Shown here: positions 7,410-16,428 of the stretch, piece by piece
How the letters are laid out: each line of letters opens with the position of its first letter
Position numbering within the stretch: the stretch's first letter is position 1
Source of the DNA: JANOBD01 sp031411495
Lineage (GTDB): Bacteria; Planctomycetota; Phycisphaerae; Tepidisphaerales; Tepidisphaeraceae
Reading direction: 5' to 3'
NCBI GenBank assembly: GCA_031411495.1
Contig: JANOBD010000032.1
Coordinates: 1-64,000, forward strand
Length of the DNA stretch: 64,000 bases
Notes under the pieces: generated by a model
The model's input: only the letters and a program-made list of their open reading frames with translations
The model's database searches: none
What the model was told of the DNA's origin: nothing
Translations under genes and position numbers: made by a program

Positions 7410-9485
7410 TCACTTCGCATTCGCGCGCGATGCATACAGCGAATACCCGATCCGCCGATTCGTCTGCACCAGCTCGAAGTTCGGCGTGTCGACGATGTTC
7501 ACGAAGCCGCGCAGCGTCGCTTCGCCATCCGGGCGGCCGCTGATGGGCTGGTCGCGGTACTGGAAAAAGTGGGCGCCGACGATGTTCGGATGGGCGATCG
7601 CGCCCTTCATGTATTGCTCGATCAGCCGCGTGCGCTCGGTCGGATCGATATCGAGCTTCTCGCCTCGGAAGGGCGTCTGCGTCGGGTCGGAACCGACGCC
7701 CCATTCGGTGGACATCATCGGCAGATCGAGGTCGTTGTACTGGTTCACCCGGCCATTGGGCGGGTTGTCGTAGATGTTGTAGCTCACCACGTCGACATAC
7801 TTTCCCGCGAGCGCGACGACGGCTTTGTCGATGTGGCCGTGAAAGCGCACGCCGAGGTAGAGCTTGGTCGGCGCGACTTCCTTCACGGCCGCCTTCACAG
7901 TCGCGAAATACTTCTCGGCGAAGGTCATGCCGAAGTCGCCGCAGTCTTCAAGCGTCTTCGCATTCTTCATGTCCGGCTGCGTGCGATTGGCCAGCAGCGC
8001 ATCCCATGAGTCGAACTGCGTCGTCCACGCCTCGTTGAGGTTCTCGATCGTGTCGTATTTCTTCTTCAGCTGCTCGAGAAACGCCTTCTTGGCATTTCGA
8101 TCCGGCGGATTCTTGAGGGTCTCCTCGCCGATTGCGGCCGCGCGCGGACGCCAGCCCCACCAGCGCTCGTTATCAACGAAGTAGCCCAGGTTATACGCGT
8201 CGACCGCGCTCGTCTCCTTCTCGCGCGCCAGCCGAGACTTGAGATTCGTTTCCCATTCGGGCGCGTAGATGTCGGGAAGGCGGTCGTTCAGCATCGTGCA
8301 GTCGTAATGGATCGCAACCGTGTAAGGCGTGCGGTGCTGGAGATAGATGTTGCTGTCGGACCAGTTGGCGATCGTGTTGAAGCCCCAGCTCTTGAGCCGA
8401 TCATGCGAGATGCCGGCAACAATTTTCTGGTAATCGGGCCCGTACTTGCGGACGAGGTTCGCGCGGGCCACGTCGTAGCCGATCCAGTCCTTCTCCTTGT
8501 AGTAGCGATAGAGGGCACCGTGCCCTTTGCGATAGAAGCCGCCCCAGTTCGGGTCGTCCTGCGTCGGCAGGTCGCGGAACCAGTGTTCGCGATCGGTGAT
8601 GGGTGAAACGTCGCCGCCAAAGCCGACGCCGGTCGGGCCGTAGCTCCAGAAGAGGTGGCCGAGCGGATCGACGAACCACCACTTGCCCTGGTACTTCTGC
8701 ACGCGGAAGGAGCCGGTCGCCTCGAGCGACGGCCCGTTCGCCCAGCCGCCGAACGCGTCCCAGTCTCTCGGGCCCGGCCACTGCGCGCGTTCGCGGGCTT
8801 CTTCGTCGCGGCGCTGGTTGAAGTCGTCATCGCCGCGGATCTTGCCCGGCCAGTTGGAATGGATGTACTGGCCGTAGCGGTCGATGAACGGGAAGAAGCT
8901 CGGCGGCGATTTCGCGAGCTCGCCTGACTGCTCCACCGCGCCGATCACCACCGAATCGCCCGCGCTCGCGTGGTCGATCGTGAAGCTGATCGTCCTGATC
9001 ACGCCGGCGTCCACCGTGTTGTCGCGGACGTCGATGTTCTTGAAGTACATCATGAACGGCTGGAAGGGCGCGTACGTCGGATCGACCGGCCGCTGGATGA
9101 CCGGAAGTTCCAGATCCTTCTCTTCGCCGGGCGCGAGCAGGATCGGCAACTGGCAAGTGTCGGTCAGGTTCTTCGCGCCGTCGTTGGCGATCGCCATTCG
9201 AAGGGTCACAGGTTTTTCGCCGACGTTCTTCACGTGCGTCTTCAGCAGGTCGCCGGCGAGTGGCCACGCATCTGCGCCGTTGGTGAAACTGGCGGATGCG
9301 TCTGCGTCCGCGACGGCAGACAGTCGGATCGCGCCCGCCTCACGCAACACGGCTGCGTCGCTCAGGTTCATATGCGCGATGGCGAGATCGTCAAAGCTCA
9401 GCAGCACCGATTGCCCGTGCGCAGCGCCGGACAACACCAGGGCAGCCGCGAGCGTCGCATTACGAAGGCGGTGGAGGCGGTTCAT
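7410..9485 (-). CDS. Secreted glycoside hydrolase, GH50 (beta-agarase)-like
   Basis: 691 residues with a signal peptide (TLAAALVLSGAAHGQS). Residues about 25-240 form a beta-rich N-terminal region. The (beta/alpha)8 catalytic domain follows (FRVQKYQGKWWFVDPLGHLF at 260-279). Clan GH-A acid/base and nucleophile candidates are Glu440 in GYFVDNERWWG and Glu594 in MSTEWGVG. The overall pattern resembles GH50 beta-agarases, so a galactan-type substrate is inferred, not proven; a GH42-like enzyme is the alternative. AGAGGAAA precedes the ATG. It lies 73 nt downstream of a LacI-type regulator on the same strand, which probably controls it. Confidence 0.85.
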   Translation of the reverse strand: MNRLHRLRNATLAAALVLSGAAHGQSVLLSFDDLAIAHMNLSDAAVLREAGAIRLSAVADADASASFTNGADAWPLAGDLLKTHVKNVGEKPVTLRMAIANDGAKNLTDTCQLPILLAPGEEKDLELPVIQRPVDPTYAPFQPFMMYFKNIDVRDNTVDAGVIRTISFTIDHASAGDSVVIGAVEQSGELAKSPPSFFPFIDRYGQYIHSNWPGKIRGDDDFNQRRDEEARERAQWPGPRDWDAFGGWANGPSLEATGSFRVQKYQGKWWFVDPLGHLFWSYGPTGVGFGGDVSPITDREHWFRDLPTQDDPNWGGFYRKGHGALYRYYKEKDWIGYDVARANLVRKYGPDYQKIVAGISHDRLKSWGFNTIANWSDSNIYLQHRTPYTVAIHYDCTMLNDRLPDIYAPEWETNLKSRLAREKETSAVDAYNLGYFVDNERWWGWRPRAAAIGEETLKNPPDRNAKKAFLEQLKKKYDTIENLNEAWTTQFDSWDALLANRTQPDMKNAKTLEDCGDFGMTFAEKYFATVKAAVKEVAPTKLYLGVRFHGHIDKAVVALAGKYVDVVSYNIYDNPPNGRVNQYNDLDLPMMSTEWGVGSDPTQTPFRGEKLDIDPTERTRLIEQYMKGAIAHPNIVGAHFFQYRDQPISGRPDGEATLRGFVNIVDTPNFELVQTNRRIGYSLYASRANAK

Positions 9486-9558
9486 GGGTTGTTTCCTCTG
9501 GAGTGATTGATGTGCAGGCGCACCGCGTAAACCACGCGACGGCCATTCACGCGCGGCT

Positions 9559-10647
9559 TCAGGCGTTGGCGTCGGCGAGCATTCCGTTGAGAACCGATGT
9601 CGTGCTGTTCACGACGAGCTTCGGATTCACGAGCAGCCGGACCGGCGGCTCGCTCGGGTGCTTGATGCGGTCGAGCAGGCGCGAAATCGCATGCCTGGCG
9701 ATCTGCGCGGGGTTGAGGTCGATGCTCGCCGGCCGCGGGTGAAGGGCCGAGAGGCGGACCTGTTCGTTGTCACAGGAGACGAGCTTGAAATCGAGCGTCG
9801 GGCGAAGCCCCATCGCGACGAGCGAGGTCTGCACGACGACGGCCTCTTCGTCCCGCGAGGTGAAGACGCCCAGCGGCGCCTCGCTACCGCGATCGCGGAT
9901 CGCTCGCGCGAGTTTCGCCATCAACGCCGAGAAATCGGCTTCGACGACGACATGGGCGCCGTACACGCAGTCGGCGTTGGGCAACTCGCCCTGGAGGAAA
10001 GCCCGCGAGCGAAGGCCTGCCGCGATCGCCGCGCAGCTGAAACCCTGGGCGCGCAGCTTGGTGAGATCCCAGGTCGGCCGAACCGCCACGAATGCCAGCT
10101 GTTTGCAGCCATCCTCGATCAGGGATTGCGCGGCGAGATAACCGACCGCGTTGTTGTCCGGTCCGACGTGATCGACTTCCAGCTTCGACATCTGGCCGCC
10201 CATGACACGCACCACGGGCATGTGATTCGCCAGCGTGCTGATCGCGCCGGCGGGGAGGTTGCTGTCGATGAACGCGATCGCGCCCTGGACCGACTGGCGA
10301 CGCAGTGCCGGGCTCAACTCGCGCGGGTTGGCCATCTCGGCGATGAGCGTGCTGACGTGATGTTCGTTGGCAAAGCGCGTGATCTCGGCAACGACGGCGG
10401 CGATGACCGGCACTTCGAACCAGCCGCGGTAGTCTTGCCCGACGCTGATGATCGCGATCGCGCTGGCGACTTCATCCTTCCGCGCCGACGGGCGACGGAC
10501 GATCTGGCTGGGCGTGAAGTTCAGCTCCTGCATCGCCTTGTGAACCTGGTCGGCGAGCTTCGGATTGACGCGGCGACTGTTGTTGAGCACGCGCGAGACC
10601 GTCGCGATCGATACGCCTGCGTGGGCCGCTATTTGGACGACAGACAC
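9559..10647 (-). CDS. LacI-family transcriptional regulator
   Basis: 362 residues. The N-terminal helix-turn-helix VVQIAAHAGVSIATVSRVLN and hinge (MQELNFTPSQI) are followed by a periplasmic-binding-protein-like sensor domain (about 60-345). The start is GTG with AAGGAG 8 nt upstream; TATATT near 10666-10671 is a possible -10 box. It probably senses a sugar and represses the adjacent glycosidase and perhaps the large lyase-like gene upstream. Operators were not identified with confidence, although TTTTC-GGCGG-GAAAA lies just upstream. Confidence 0.93.
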   Translation of the reverse strand: MSVVQIAAHAGVSIATVSRVLNNSRRVNPKLADQVHKAMQELNFTPSQIVRRPSARKDEVASAIAIISVGQDYRGWFEVPVIAAVVAEITRFANEHHVSTLIAEMANPRELSPALRRQSVQGAIAFIDSNLPAGAISTLANHMPVVRVMGGQMSKLEVDHVGPDNNAVGYLAAQSLIEDGCKQLAFVAVRPTWDLTKLRAQGFSCAAIAAGLRSRAFLQGELPNADCVYGAHVVVEADFSALMAKLARAIRDRGSEAPLGVFTSRDEEAVVVQTSLVAMGLRPTLDFKLVSCDNEQVRLSALHPRPASIDLNPAQIARHAISRLLDRIKHPSEPPVRLLVNPKLVVNSTTSVLNGMLADANA

Positions 10648-10775
10648 AGAGACACTCCTTGATGAGGCGAATATACGCTTTTCGGCGGGAAAAACCGCAT
10701 CGAATCGATCCTGTTTTCCCTATTTTTTCCGAAGGCATGCACGTTCGGCGGGTCAAATGCCGCCTTTTGAACCGT

Positions 10776-13700
10776 TTAGGGCCGATCGCCGGCAATTTTG
10801 CGTCCCTTGTCACTGCTCGTTTTCCAAGATTCCGGGGAAAGACGACGTTGCCGAAAGCCTGCGAACATGCCCGTTAGAAACGCCGCCGAACCTGGCTCGG
10901 GAATCAGCGCAAGCGCGGCCCGCCAATCGCCCGCGAAGTTCGGATCGGCACTCAACGCGCCGGCGTCCACCGTCAGTGACTGCTCGTAGTTCTGGGCCAG
11001 CGCGAGCAGGTCGTCGAAGTTCACGACGCCGTCGTAATTCGAGTCGCCCACCGACCAGGTTGCGCCGCTGGAGGTGTCATAGTTCTGAGCCAGCAGCAGG
11101 AGGTCGTCGAAGCCGACGACGCCGTCGAGGTTCGCATCGCCATAGAGGGCTGTAACGACCCTGAAGGTCGCGCCATTGTCGACCCAGCCCAGGCCCCGCG
11201 AGGTTGTGGCGGTGGATGAACGAATCTGTCCGTTCGCAAAGTCATTGGCGCGGGCCGCGGTGAGCAGCCCGAGCACGGTAGAACCTGGGCTCGTCGCACC
11301 CGCATAATCGAACACGAGTTGGCCGCCCGCGACATCAATGCCGCCGGTGTTGTTGAGCACGTTCCACGAGGCCGGGCGGAGTGCGAGCGTACCCGCCTTG
11401 ACCACCAGGGGCGCGGTGAAGCTGTTGCCGCCGGCGAGCGTCCATGTGCCGTTGCCGGTCTTGACCACCGAGGTTTTCGACGGGTTCGTGGCGGCACCGT
11501 TGTCGGCGATGACGCCGTTGAACCGGCCATCGCCGTCGCCCATGAGGTTGAGGAATCGCACATCGCCCGAGGCCTGGTTATTCGCGAAGCCGCCGTTGAC
11601 GGTGAGCAGTCCGGCGTCCGATTGGATGCCGTACTGATTGCCACCGACGCTCGTTCCCAGGACCGAGCTGATGAGGTTGTTGCCGCTGACGTTGACGACG
11701 TGTGCCTTGTCCGCGACGGACGGTTGACGCCCGGCAAGTGTGAAGGCTTCGGTCAGGGTGATGTTGCCGACCAGTTCGAGCCGGCCTTGCGACGTACCGC
11801 CGTTGACGGTCGTCCCCGCCGCCGTCGAACCGAGGGCCGCGTCTGATGCAGCACGGAGCGATCCATTGGTGATCGTGATGCTGTTGCCGAAGGTATTGCT
11901 GCCCGCGAGTGTCAGGACGCCATTGCTATCCTTGATGATCACCGCATTGTTGTTGAAGCCGGCGAGGTTGCGGATCGTGCCGGAGTTCAGCTCGACGTCG
12001 ATCGCGGTGATCGAGTTTCCGGTCATGTCGAGTGAGCCGCCGTTGAAGTGAAGGTGGCCGATGTTGCTCTTGTTGAAGCCCTGGCGAATGTCGCCGGCGA
12101 CGACGGTGGAGCCGCCGATGAGGTCGAGCGTGGCCGAGTTTCCGAACTCGCCGAGAACGACATCGCCGTTCACCGTGAGCGTGCCGTCGGTGACCGTCAC
12201 CGTCGAGCCGGCGGAACTGGCGTTGGCGGAGAAGCCGATCTCGAGCGCGTGGGTGGTGAGCGAGCCGCCCGCAAGGGTGGCGGAGGAGTTGCCGCCGCCG
12301 CTGGTGGTCGACGCGTAGTCGCCGACGGCGAACCGCCATACCGAGACGACGCCGCCGTTCTGGACGTAGGTGCCGATGGAGCCGGAATCCGCGCCGACGA
12401 CGATCGAGCCGCCGTAGACCGAGCCGATCAGGCCTGAGTGAAGCAAATCGAGCGAGCCCGATTTGACGATAAGCGTGCCGGCGCTCCCGCCGGTGCCTAC
12501 GAGCACACGGTTGTCGAGCGAATGATTTGAGGTCACGCGAGCCGTGCGGCCGCCGTTGATCGCGACGACCGTGTTCAGCTCAGGAACGGCGCCGTCCCAG
12601 TTGGCGACGTCGCCGAAATCGGCATCAGTCGCGGTAAAGGTGCGCGTCGCAGGCGGCGTGAAGTCGATCGTGTAGTCCAGCGTGCGCATCGACGTGCCCT
12701 GGTTGCCGGTGAGCGTCGGCGAGTTCTGCATGATGACCGATAGCACGCCGCTGCTGCGGAAGAGTTTGTCGTCCGCCTGCGCCTCGGACACGAACGGGCC
12801 GCTCTCGACGTGGTTGATCTTCCAGTCGGTCCAGTTGCTGCCCTTGGTGGCGGTGGCGATGACGAGGTCGCCGTTGGTGAAGTAGAGGTTGTTTCCCGTG
12901 CCGCCGGTGAGCGCGCCGCCGCCGGACTTCACCGTATAGATCATCACGGCGTTGTCGCTGTTGTCGAAGACGATCTTGGGCCGCGCGCCGACGTTTCCGT
13001 CGAGGCGGGTTTCGTGCCAGTTGCCCAGGTCGTCGCGCCAGTTGTGGTAGTAGCTCGATTCCTGCGGCTCCCACGGCGTGGCGGTGGAGGTGGACGGGTC
13101 CTTCGCGCTGTCGCGGTGCCAGCCAACGGAGTGGATCTGGTTGGCGTTGTCCACGTTCTGGCCTTGCTGGTTCATCAGCGTCTGGCTCTCGTTGAGCGAG
13201 CGGATGACCAGGCCGGGCGAATTGAGATTGAACTTCTGGCTGTTGGACTGATTGGCCACGATGGTGCCGGCGTTGTTGCGCCAGGTAACGCCGCGGTCGT
13301 CGGAGTAGACGTACATCAGGTCGTGATTGGCCGCACCGGTCGCGCCTTCGCGCCAGGTGAAGACGGAATGGAGTCGACCGTTGGAGCCGTAGGTGAAACC
13401 GTTGGGGTAATTATTGCGGTTAGTGTCGCCGACGGTGACTGTGCCGTTGTAGGTGCCGACCGTGCCGTCATCGAACTGGTGGCCGTTGCTCCATGCGTGA
13501 GATGCGCCCGAGTAGTCGTACATCAGCCACGAGCCGTTGCCGCTGGCGCCGTTGCGGTAGAAGAACTGGAGGTTGTTGTCGGGCGTATTGACGAACATCG
13601 GATAGGTGACGGTGTTGACGGTGGACGAACTATTCACGAGCCAACTCTGTTCGGCAGCGGTGAAGAGGCTCGGGCTCCATGTGACGGAGGACGGGTTGGC

Positions 13701-14168
13701 CAGCAGGTTCTGGTTACTCACGCGGTAACGGAGCGTGTGGCCGTGCATGTCGTAGGCGAGATGGATCGTGCCATCGGTCGGGTTCAGGCCTAGCGAGATG
13801 ACGTTGTGTGCGTCGTTCGCGCCGTTGACGAAAGCGGTGGAGAGGGTGAGGGTTTCCCACGTGGACGACCCGACCGGTCGGCGCGCCACCGCGACGCGGC
13901 CCTGGTTGCTCACGTTCCGCCAGAAGGCGGTGTACTGGTATCCGTTGAGGGTGGTGATGGCGGCGGTTTCGAACGAGTTGTTGTTGATGCCGCGGCCGTA
14001 CGCGCCGGAGGTGCTCGCGACCCAGCCGGCGGTATTGACGGAGGCGTCGGCGGACTTCGCGACGGAAAACGTGCCGGCGAATGAAGTCGCGGCGGTGCCG
14101 GCGATGATCGCGGCAACGGTCGAAGCGCGACCGGCACGGGCCACACACGCAGGGGGCATCACTGGCAT
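10776..14168 (-). CDS. Giant secreted BNR_4 (ulvan-lyase-like) protein with autotransporter-type repeats, dockerin-like pair and PEP-CTERM
   Basis: 1130 residues from the ATG at 14168, chosen because GGAG lies 6 nt upstream and a signal peptide follows (STVAAIIAGTAATSFAG). Residues about 45-520 form a BNR_4 beta-propeller as in PL24/PL25 ulvan lyases, with His121 (DAHNVISLGL) and His142/His144 (AYDMHGHTLRY) where such lyases have catalytic histidines. Residues about 530-1010 carry autotransporter-associated beta-strand repeats (GNGTWTLAGGNSF, GSNTFGNSITITNGSL). Then come two EF-hand-like repeats (GDANLDGVVGFDDLLLLAQ and GDSNYDGVVNFDDLLALAQ), FAGDWRAALALIPEP and a short hydrophobic/basic tail. 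Lyase activity is inferred. The C-terminus runs about 20 residues past the basic cluster, longer than in the other PEP-CTERM proteins here. Confidence 0.85.
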   Translation of the reverse strand: MPVMPPACVARAGRASTVAAIIAGTAATSFAGTFSVAKSADASVNTAGWVASTSGAYGRGINNNSFETAAITTLNGYQYTAFWRNVSNQGRVAVARRPVGSSTWETLTLSTAFVNGANDAHNVISLGLNPTDGTIHLAYDMHGHTLRYRVSNQNLLANPSSVTWSPSLFTAAEQSWLVNSSSTVNTVTYPMFVNTPDNNLQFFYRNGASGNGSWLMYDYSGASHAWSNGHQFDDGTVGTYNGTVTVGDTNRNNYPNGFTYGSNGRLHSVFTWREGATGAANHDLMYVYSDDRGVTWRNNAGTIVANQSNSQKFNLNSPGLVIRSLNESQTLMNQQGQNVDNANQIHSVGWHRDSAKDPSTSTATPWEPQESSYYHNWRDDLGNWHETRLDGNVGARPKIVFDNSDNAVMIYTVKSGGGALTGGTGNNLYFTNGDLVIATATKGSNWTDWKINHVESGPFVSEAQADDKLFRSSGVLSVIMQNSPTLTGNQGTSMRTLDYTIDFTPPATRTFTATDADFGDVANWDGAVPELNTVVAINGGRTARVTSNHSLDNRVLVGTGGSAGTLIVKSGSLDLLHSGLIGSVYGGSIVVGADSGSIGTYVQNGGVVSVWRFAVGDYASTTSGGGNSSATLAGGSLTTHALEIGFSANASSAGSTVTVTDGTLTVNGDVVLGEFGNSATLDLIGGSTVVAGDIRQGFNKSNIGHLHFNGGSLDMTGNSITAIDVELNSGTIRNLAGFNNNAVIIKDSNGVLTLAGSNTFGNSITITNGSLRAASDAALGSTAAGTTVNGGTSQGRLELVGNITLTEAFTLAGRQPSVADKAHVVNVSGNNLISSVLGTSVGGNQYGIQSDAGLLTVNGGFANNQASGDVRFLNLMGDGDGRFNGVIADNGAATNPSKTSVVKTGNGTWTLAGGNSFTAPLVVKAGTLALRPASWNVLNNTGGIDVAGGQLVFDYAGATSPGSTVLGLLTAARANDFANGQIRSSTATTSRGLGWVDNGATFRVVTALYGDANLDGVVGFDDLLLLAQNYDTSSGATWSVGDSNYDGVVNFDDLLALAQNYEQSLTVDAGALSADPNFAGDWRAALALIPEPGSAAFLTGMFAGFRQRRLSPESWKTSSDKGRKIAGDRP

Positions 14169-14606
14169 CAGGTTCTCCAAGTATTCTGAACTCCGGCCAT
14201 TTTCCGAGCCCGATCGAGACGGAATCTCTTGAAAAATAGCCAATTCGCCGCACGCGGCCGTCTTGCTTTGGGTAAGTCGAGGATATCATTCTCCGGTAAT
14301 TTCCCGCATTTACAAGTTTTTTCCTGAACCGTTTGACGGGTTGCCCGACGCATCTAAAGATTGGCTTTGCGCGTCTGCTTCCACGGTGGTTCGCCTCTGA
14401 TTTTTCGGGAGATGCGCGACGACGAGCGGCACACGGGCCGGTTCCGTAGCTTTGCGTTCGAGTCTCCGAAAACTTCCGATCATTGAAGGACTGCTTGCCC
14501 AATTCAGCATTCAGCAAGGAGCGGCGGCCGGCCATCGGGGGTTCGGAAGCTTTAGAACCGTGGGCAGTCTCGGATCGAATTGACCAGCCTGGGAGAGTGC
14601 ACGGAC
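14169..14606. other. Intergenic region between parA and the lyase-like gene
   Basis: No supported gene. It should hold the promoter and leader of the giant secreted protein on the minus strand. GGAG at about 14175 is its ribosome site. No repeat was recognised. Confidence 0.4.
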
Positions 14607-15611
14607 TCAGCGAGAGACCGGATCGGGGTCCGCGACCGGCGCTTTCGGCGACGCGACCCGTGCCGCCGCGAGTTGCGAGGGTTGAACCGCGGGATTGATG
14701 GATGCCGCCAGCTTCAGCGGCTCTGTCTTCTCGACGCCGTCCATTGCCCGTTCCATCAGGCTCTTCACAGGCGGGAGCGGCGCGCCGGCCTTGTCCAGCC
14801 CGGTCGGCCAGGCGCGCATCGTCGCCACTTCGCGCGCCAGCGCGCGGTAGTCGCTGGCGCCGTTGCTGCCCGAGTCGTACGCCAGCACCGGTTGGCCGAA
14901 GCTCGGGCTTTCGGCGAGCTTGATGTTTCGCCGGATCTTGGTTCGGCAGACGCGGGCTTCGCTCCACGGCAGGCTTTGGCCGCGGGCGGAGTCGAAGAAG
15001 CCTTCGAGATCGCTTACGACTTCGGCGCTGAGCTTGGTCTGCGCGTCGAACATCGTCAGCACGATTCCGCCGATGCGGAGCCGCGGGTTGATCTGTTTGT
15101 TCACCAGCCCGACGGTTTCGAGAAGCTTGGCCATCCCCTGCATCGCCAGGAAGTGGGCCTGCATCGGGATCATCACTTCGCCGGCGACCGCGAGCGCGTT
15201 GAGCGTGAGCAGGCCAAGCGACGGCGGACAGTCGATGAGCACGTAGTCGAACGCGAGCGAGCCGGCGTTCATCGCGGCGGACATCTTGTTCCGCAGGATG
15301 GTCGTGCGGTCGGCCTTGCCGGAGAGTTCGATCTCGGCGCCCGCCAGATTGAGCGAGCCGGGCGCGACGGCGACGTTGCGGTCCAGCGCGGTCATGCAGT
15401 CGACGAAGTTCGCATCGCCGCAAATGACGTCGTAGAGGTCGGGCTTGTCGTCGGCGACTTCCACGCCGTAGTTGATGGTGAGGTGGCTTTGCGGGTCGAG
15501 GTCCAGAAGCAGGACGCGTGCGCCCATCTCGGCGAGGGCGGCGCCGAGGTTCACGGTGGTGGTCGTTTTCCCGACGCCACCTTTCTGGTTCATGAAAGCG
15601 AGGATGCGCAT
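14607..15611 (-). CDS. parA: ParA/Soj-family partition ATPase
   Basis: 334 residues. The deviant Walker A motif QKGGVGKTTTTVNLG begins at residue 9, followed by DLDPQSHLT and the Walker B-like strand FDYVLIDCPPSLG. This is the standard ParA/Soj pattern: ATP-dependent dimerisation on DNA for chromosome or plasmid segregation. The C-terminal 50 residues are Pro/Ala-rich and extend past the usual domain. GGAGGT lies 7 nt before the ATG. No parB or parS is visible nearby, so it is an orphan within this window. Confidence 0.93.
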   Translation of the reverse strand: MRILAFMNQKGGVGKTTTTVNLGAALAEMGARVLLLDLDPQSHLTINYGVEVADDKPDLYDVICGDANFVDCMTALDRNVAVAPGSLNLAGAEIELSGKADRTTILRNKMSAAMNAGSLAFDYVLIDCPPSLGLLTLNALAVAGEVMIPMQAHFLAMQGMAKLLETVGLVNKQINPRLRIGGIVLTMFDAQTKLSAEVVSDLEGFFDSARGQSLPWSEARVCRTKIRRNIKLAESPSFGQPVLAYDSGSNGASDYRALAREVATMRAWPTGLDKAGAPLPPVKSLMERAMDGVEKTEPLKLAASINPAVQPSQLAAARVASPKAPVADPDPVSR

Positions 15612-15976
15612 GCCGTTGACCTCCGTGTCATTCCCTGGGCTGGAGTTTACGGCATTTCGGATCGATGTTCATCCCGGGGCGCAGAAATCGCCGGGGAAGC
15701 GCGGCCGGATCGCGCGAGAATCGTGGGAGAGAACCGTGCGGCTGCGGCGGGCACGGAGGGTGCGATGGTGAGCGCAAAAAAAGAAACCTTCCGCCGTGGC
15801 GAGGAAGGTCTCTTGTTCAATGCTGTTGAGGTTCGAAGTTCGGAGCCACGAACCTCAGTTGTATCTTGCGACTTGCAAGGCTTGCCGCGAATCGATCGGA
15901 TGTTTTGGAGCCACGCGTCGATTCACAGCGGTGCTGAAGTCTTTTGCGATCCTTCAGCCGTGGCGACTAAAGAGAA
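15612..15976. other. Untranslated region between parA and the tiny lysine-rich gene
   Basis: No open frame is convincing. The stretch holds the terminator of the tiny minus-strand gene (15776-15812) and its presumed 3' untranslated region of about 165 nt. Confidence 0.5.
15776..15812 (-). terminator. Rho-independent terminator of the tiny lysine-rich gene
   Basis: On the minus strand GACCTTCC and CGCC pair with GGCG and GGAAGGTTTC, followed by a run of seven T after TTTC. This is one of the clearest intrinsic terminators in the window. Confidence 0.8.
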
Positions 15977-16045
15977 TTACTTCTTCTTGGTCGTCTTCTT
16001 GGCAGCCTTCTTGGTCGCCTTCTTAGCAGCTTTCTTCTTAGCCAT
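15977..16045 (-). CDS. 22-residue lysine/alanine/threonine-rich peptide (histone H1-tail-like)
   Basis: The peptide is MAKKKAAKKATKKAAKKTTK plus KK: over half of its residues are lysine. Such (A/T)KK repeats resemble eukaryotic and bacterial histone H1-like tails and suggest nucleic-acid binding by charge. It is below usual ORF cut-offs, but its expression signals are excellent. AAAGGAGGT lies 8 nt before the ATG, a TTGACG-16-TACAGT promoter lies just upstream, and a strong terminator lies downstream. Upstream in-frame ATG codons are disfavoured because they precede the promoter or lack a ribosome site. Function inferred only. Confidence 0.75.
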   Translation of the reverse strand: MAKKKAAKKATKKAAKKTTKKK

Positions 16046-16428
16046 GGTGATGTACCTCCTTTCTGTGACCGTCACTGTATGTTCGCTAACCAGAACGTCA
16101 ATAACTTTTCGCCTATCTTGACAGGAAATTTCACAACATGTTGAGGGGCGATAACCAATGGATACTGCAGGTCGTGGTTGATGCGAGAGCACAAATTTCG
16201 AACATCGCGCGGTTTCGGCAGTGCGAAAACGCGACTTACATCGCGCGACGAAACGCTCGGCGCCACCGTGAGATTCGCGCGCGGCACGCGTCGCGCGGCG
16301 CGGCGAAGAAGACGCGCGAACGGGATCTCGCTCTAGCGCGCTCGAGTCGCCTTGCGACGCAGCGCGCGGTCCCGCGTCTCGACTCTCGGCCGTGTTTCTC
16401 TATCTTCGTTTTTTTCCAGAGGCTCACC
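16046..16428. other. Divergent intergenic region between the tiny gene and gpmI
   Basis: It contains the promoter of the tiny gene (minus strand) and the palindrome CAACATGTTG. For gpmI a TATCTT box near 16401-16406 is possible. An in-frame extension of gpmI into this region is rejected because it has no ribosome site and no family similarity. Confidence 0.4.
16074..16101 (-). promoter_or_regulatory. Strong sigma-70-type promoter of the tiny lysine-rich gene
   Basis: TTGACG (16101-16096), a 16-nt spacer and TACAGT (16079-16074) predict a start near 16067 and a leader of about 22 nt containing the ribosome site. A perfect 10-bp palindrome CAACATGTTG lies upstream at 16134-16143 and could be an operator. 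Confidence 0.7.

Noticed and set aside
13714..15423. A 569-residue minus-strand frame overlapping the lyase-like gene, its leader and parA
   Set aside because: It overlaps two well-supported genes on the same strand in another frame and has an Arg-rich, motif-free sequence.
14607..15611. A plasmid or chromosome origin next to parA
   Set aside because: No parB, no parS-like 16-mers and no DnaA-box cluster were recognised nearby.
16138..16428. N-terminal extension of gpmI by 97 residues
   Set aside because: The added sequence is Arg-rich with no family match; the internal ATG fits the known start and has AGAGG upstream.
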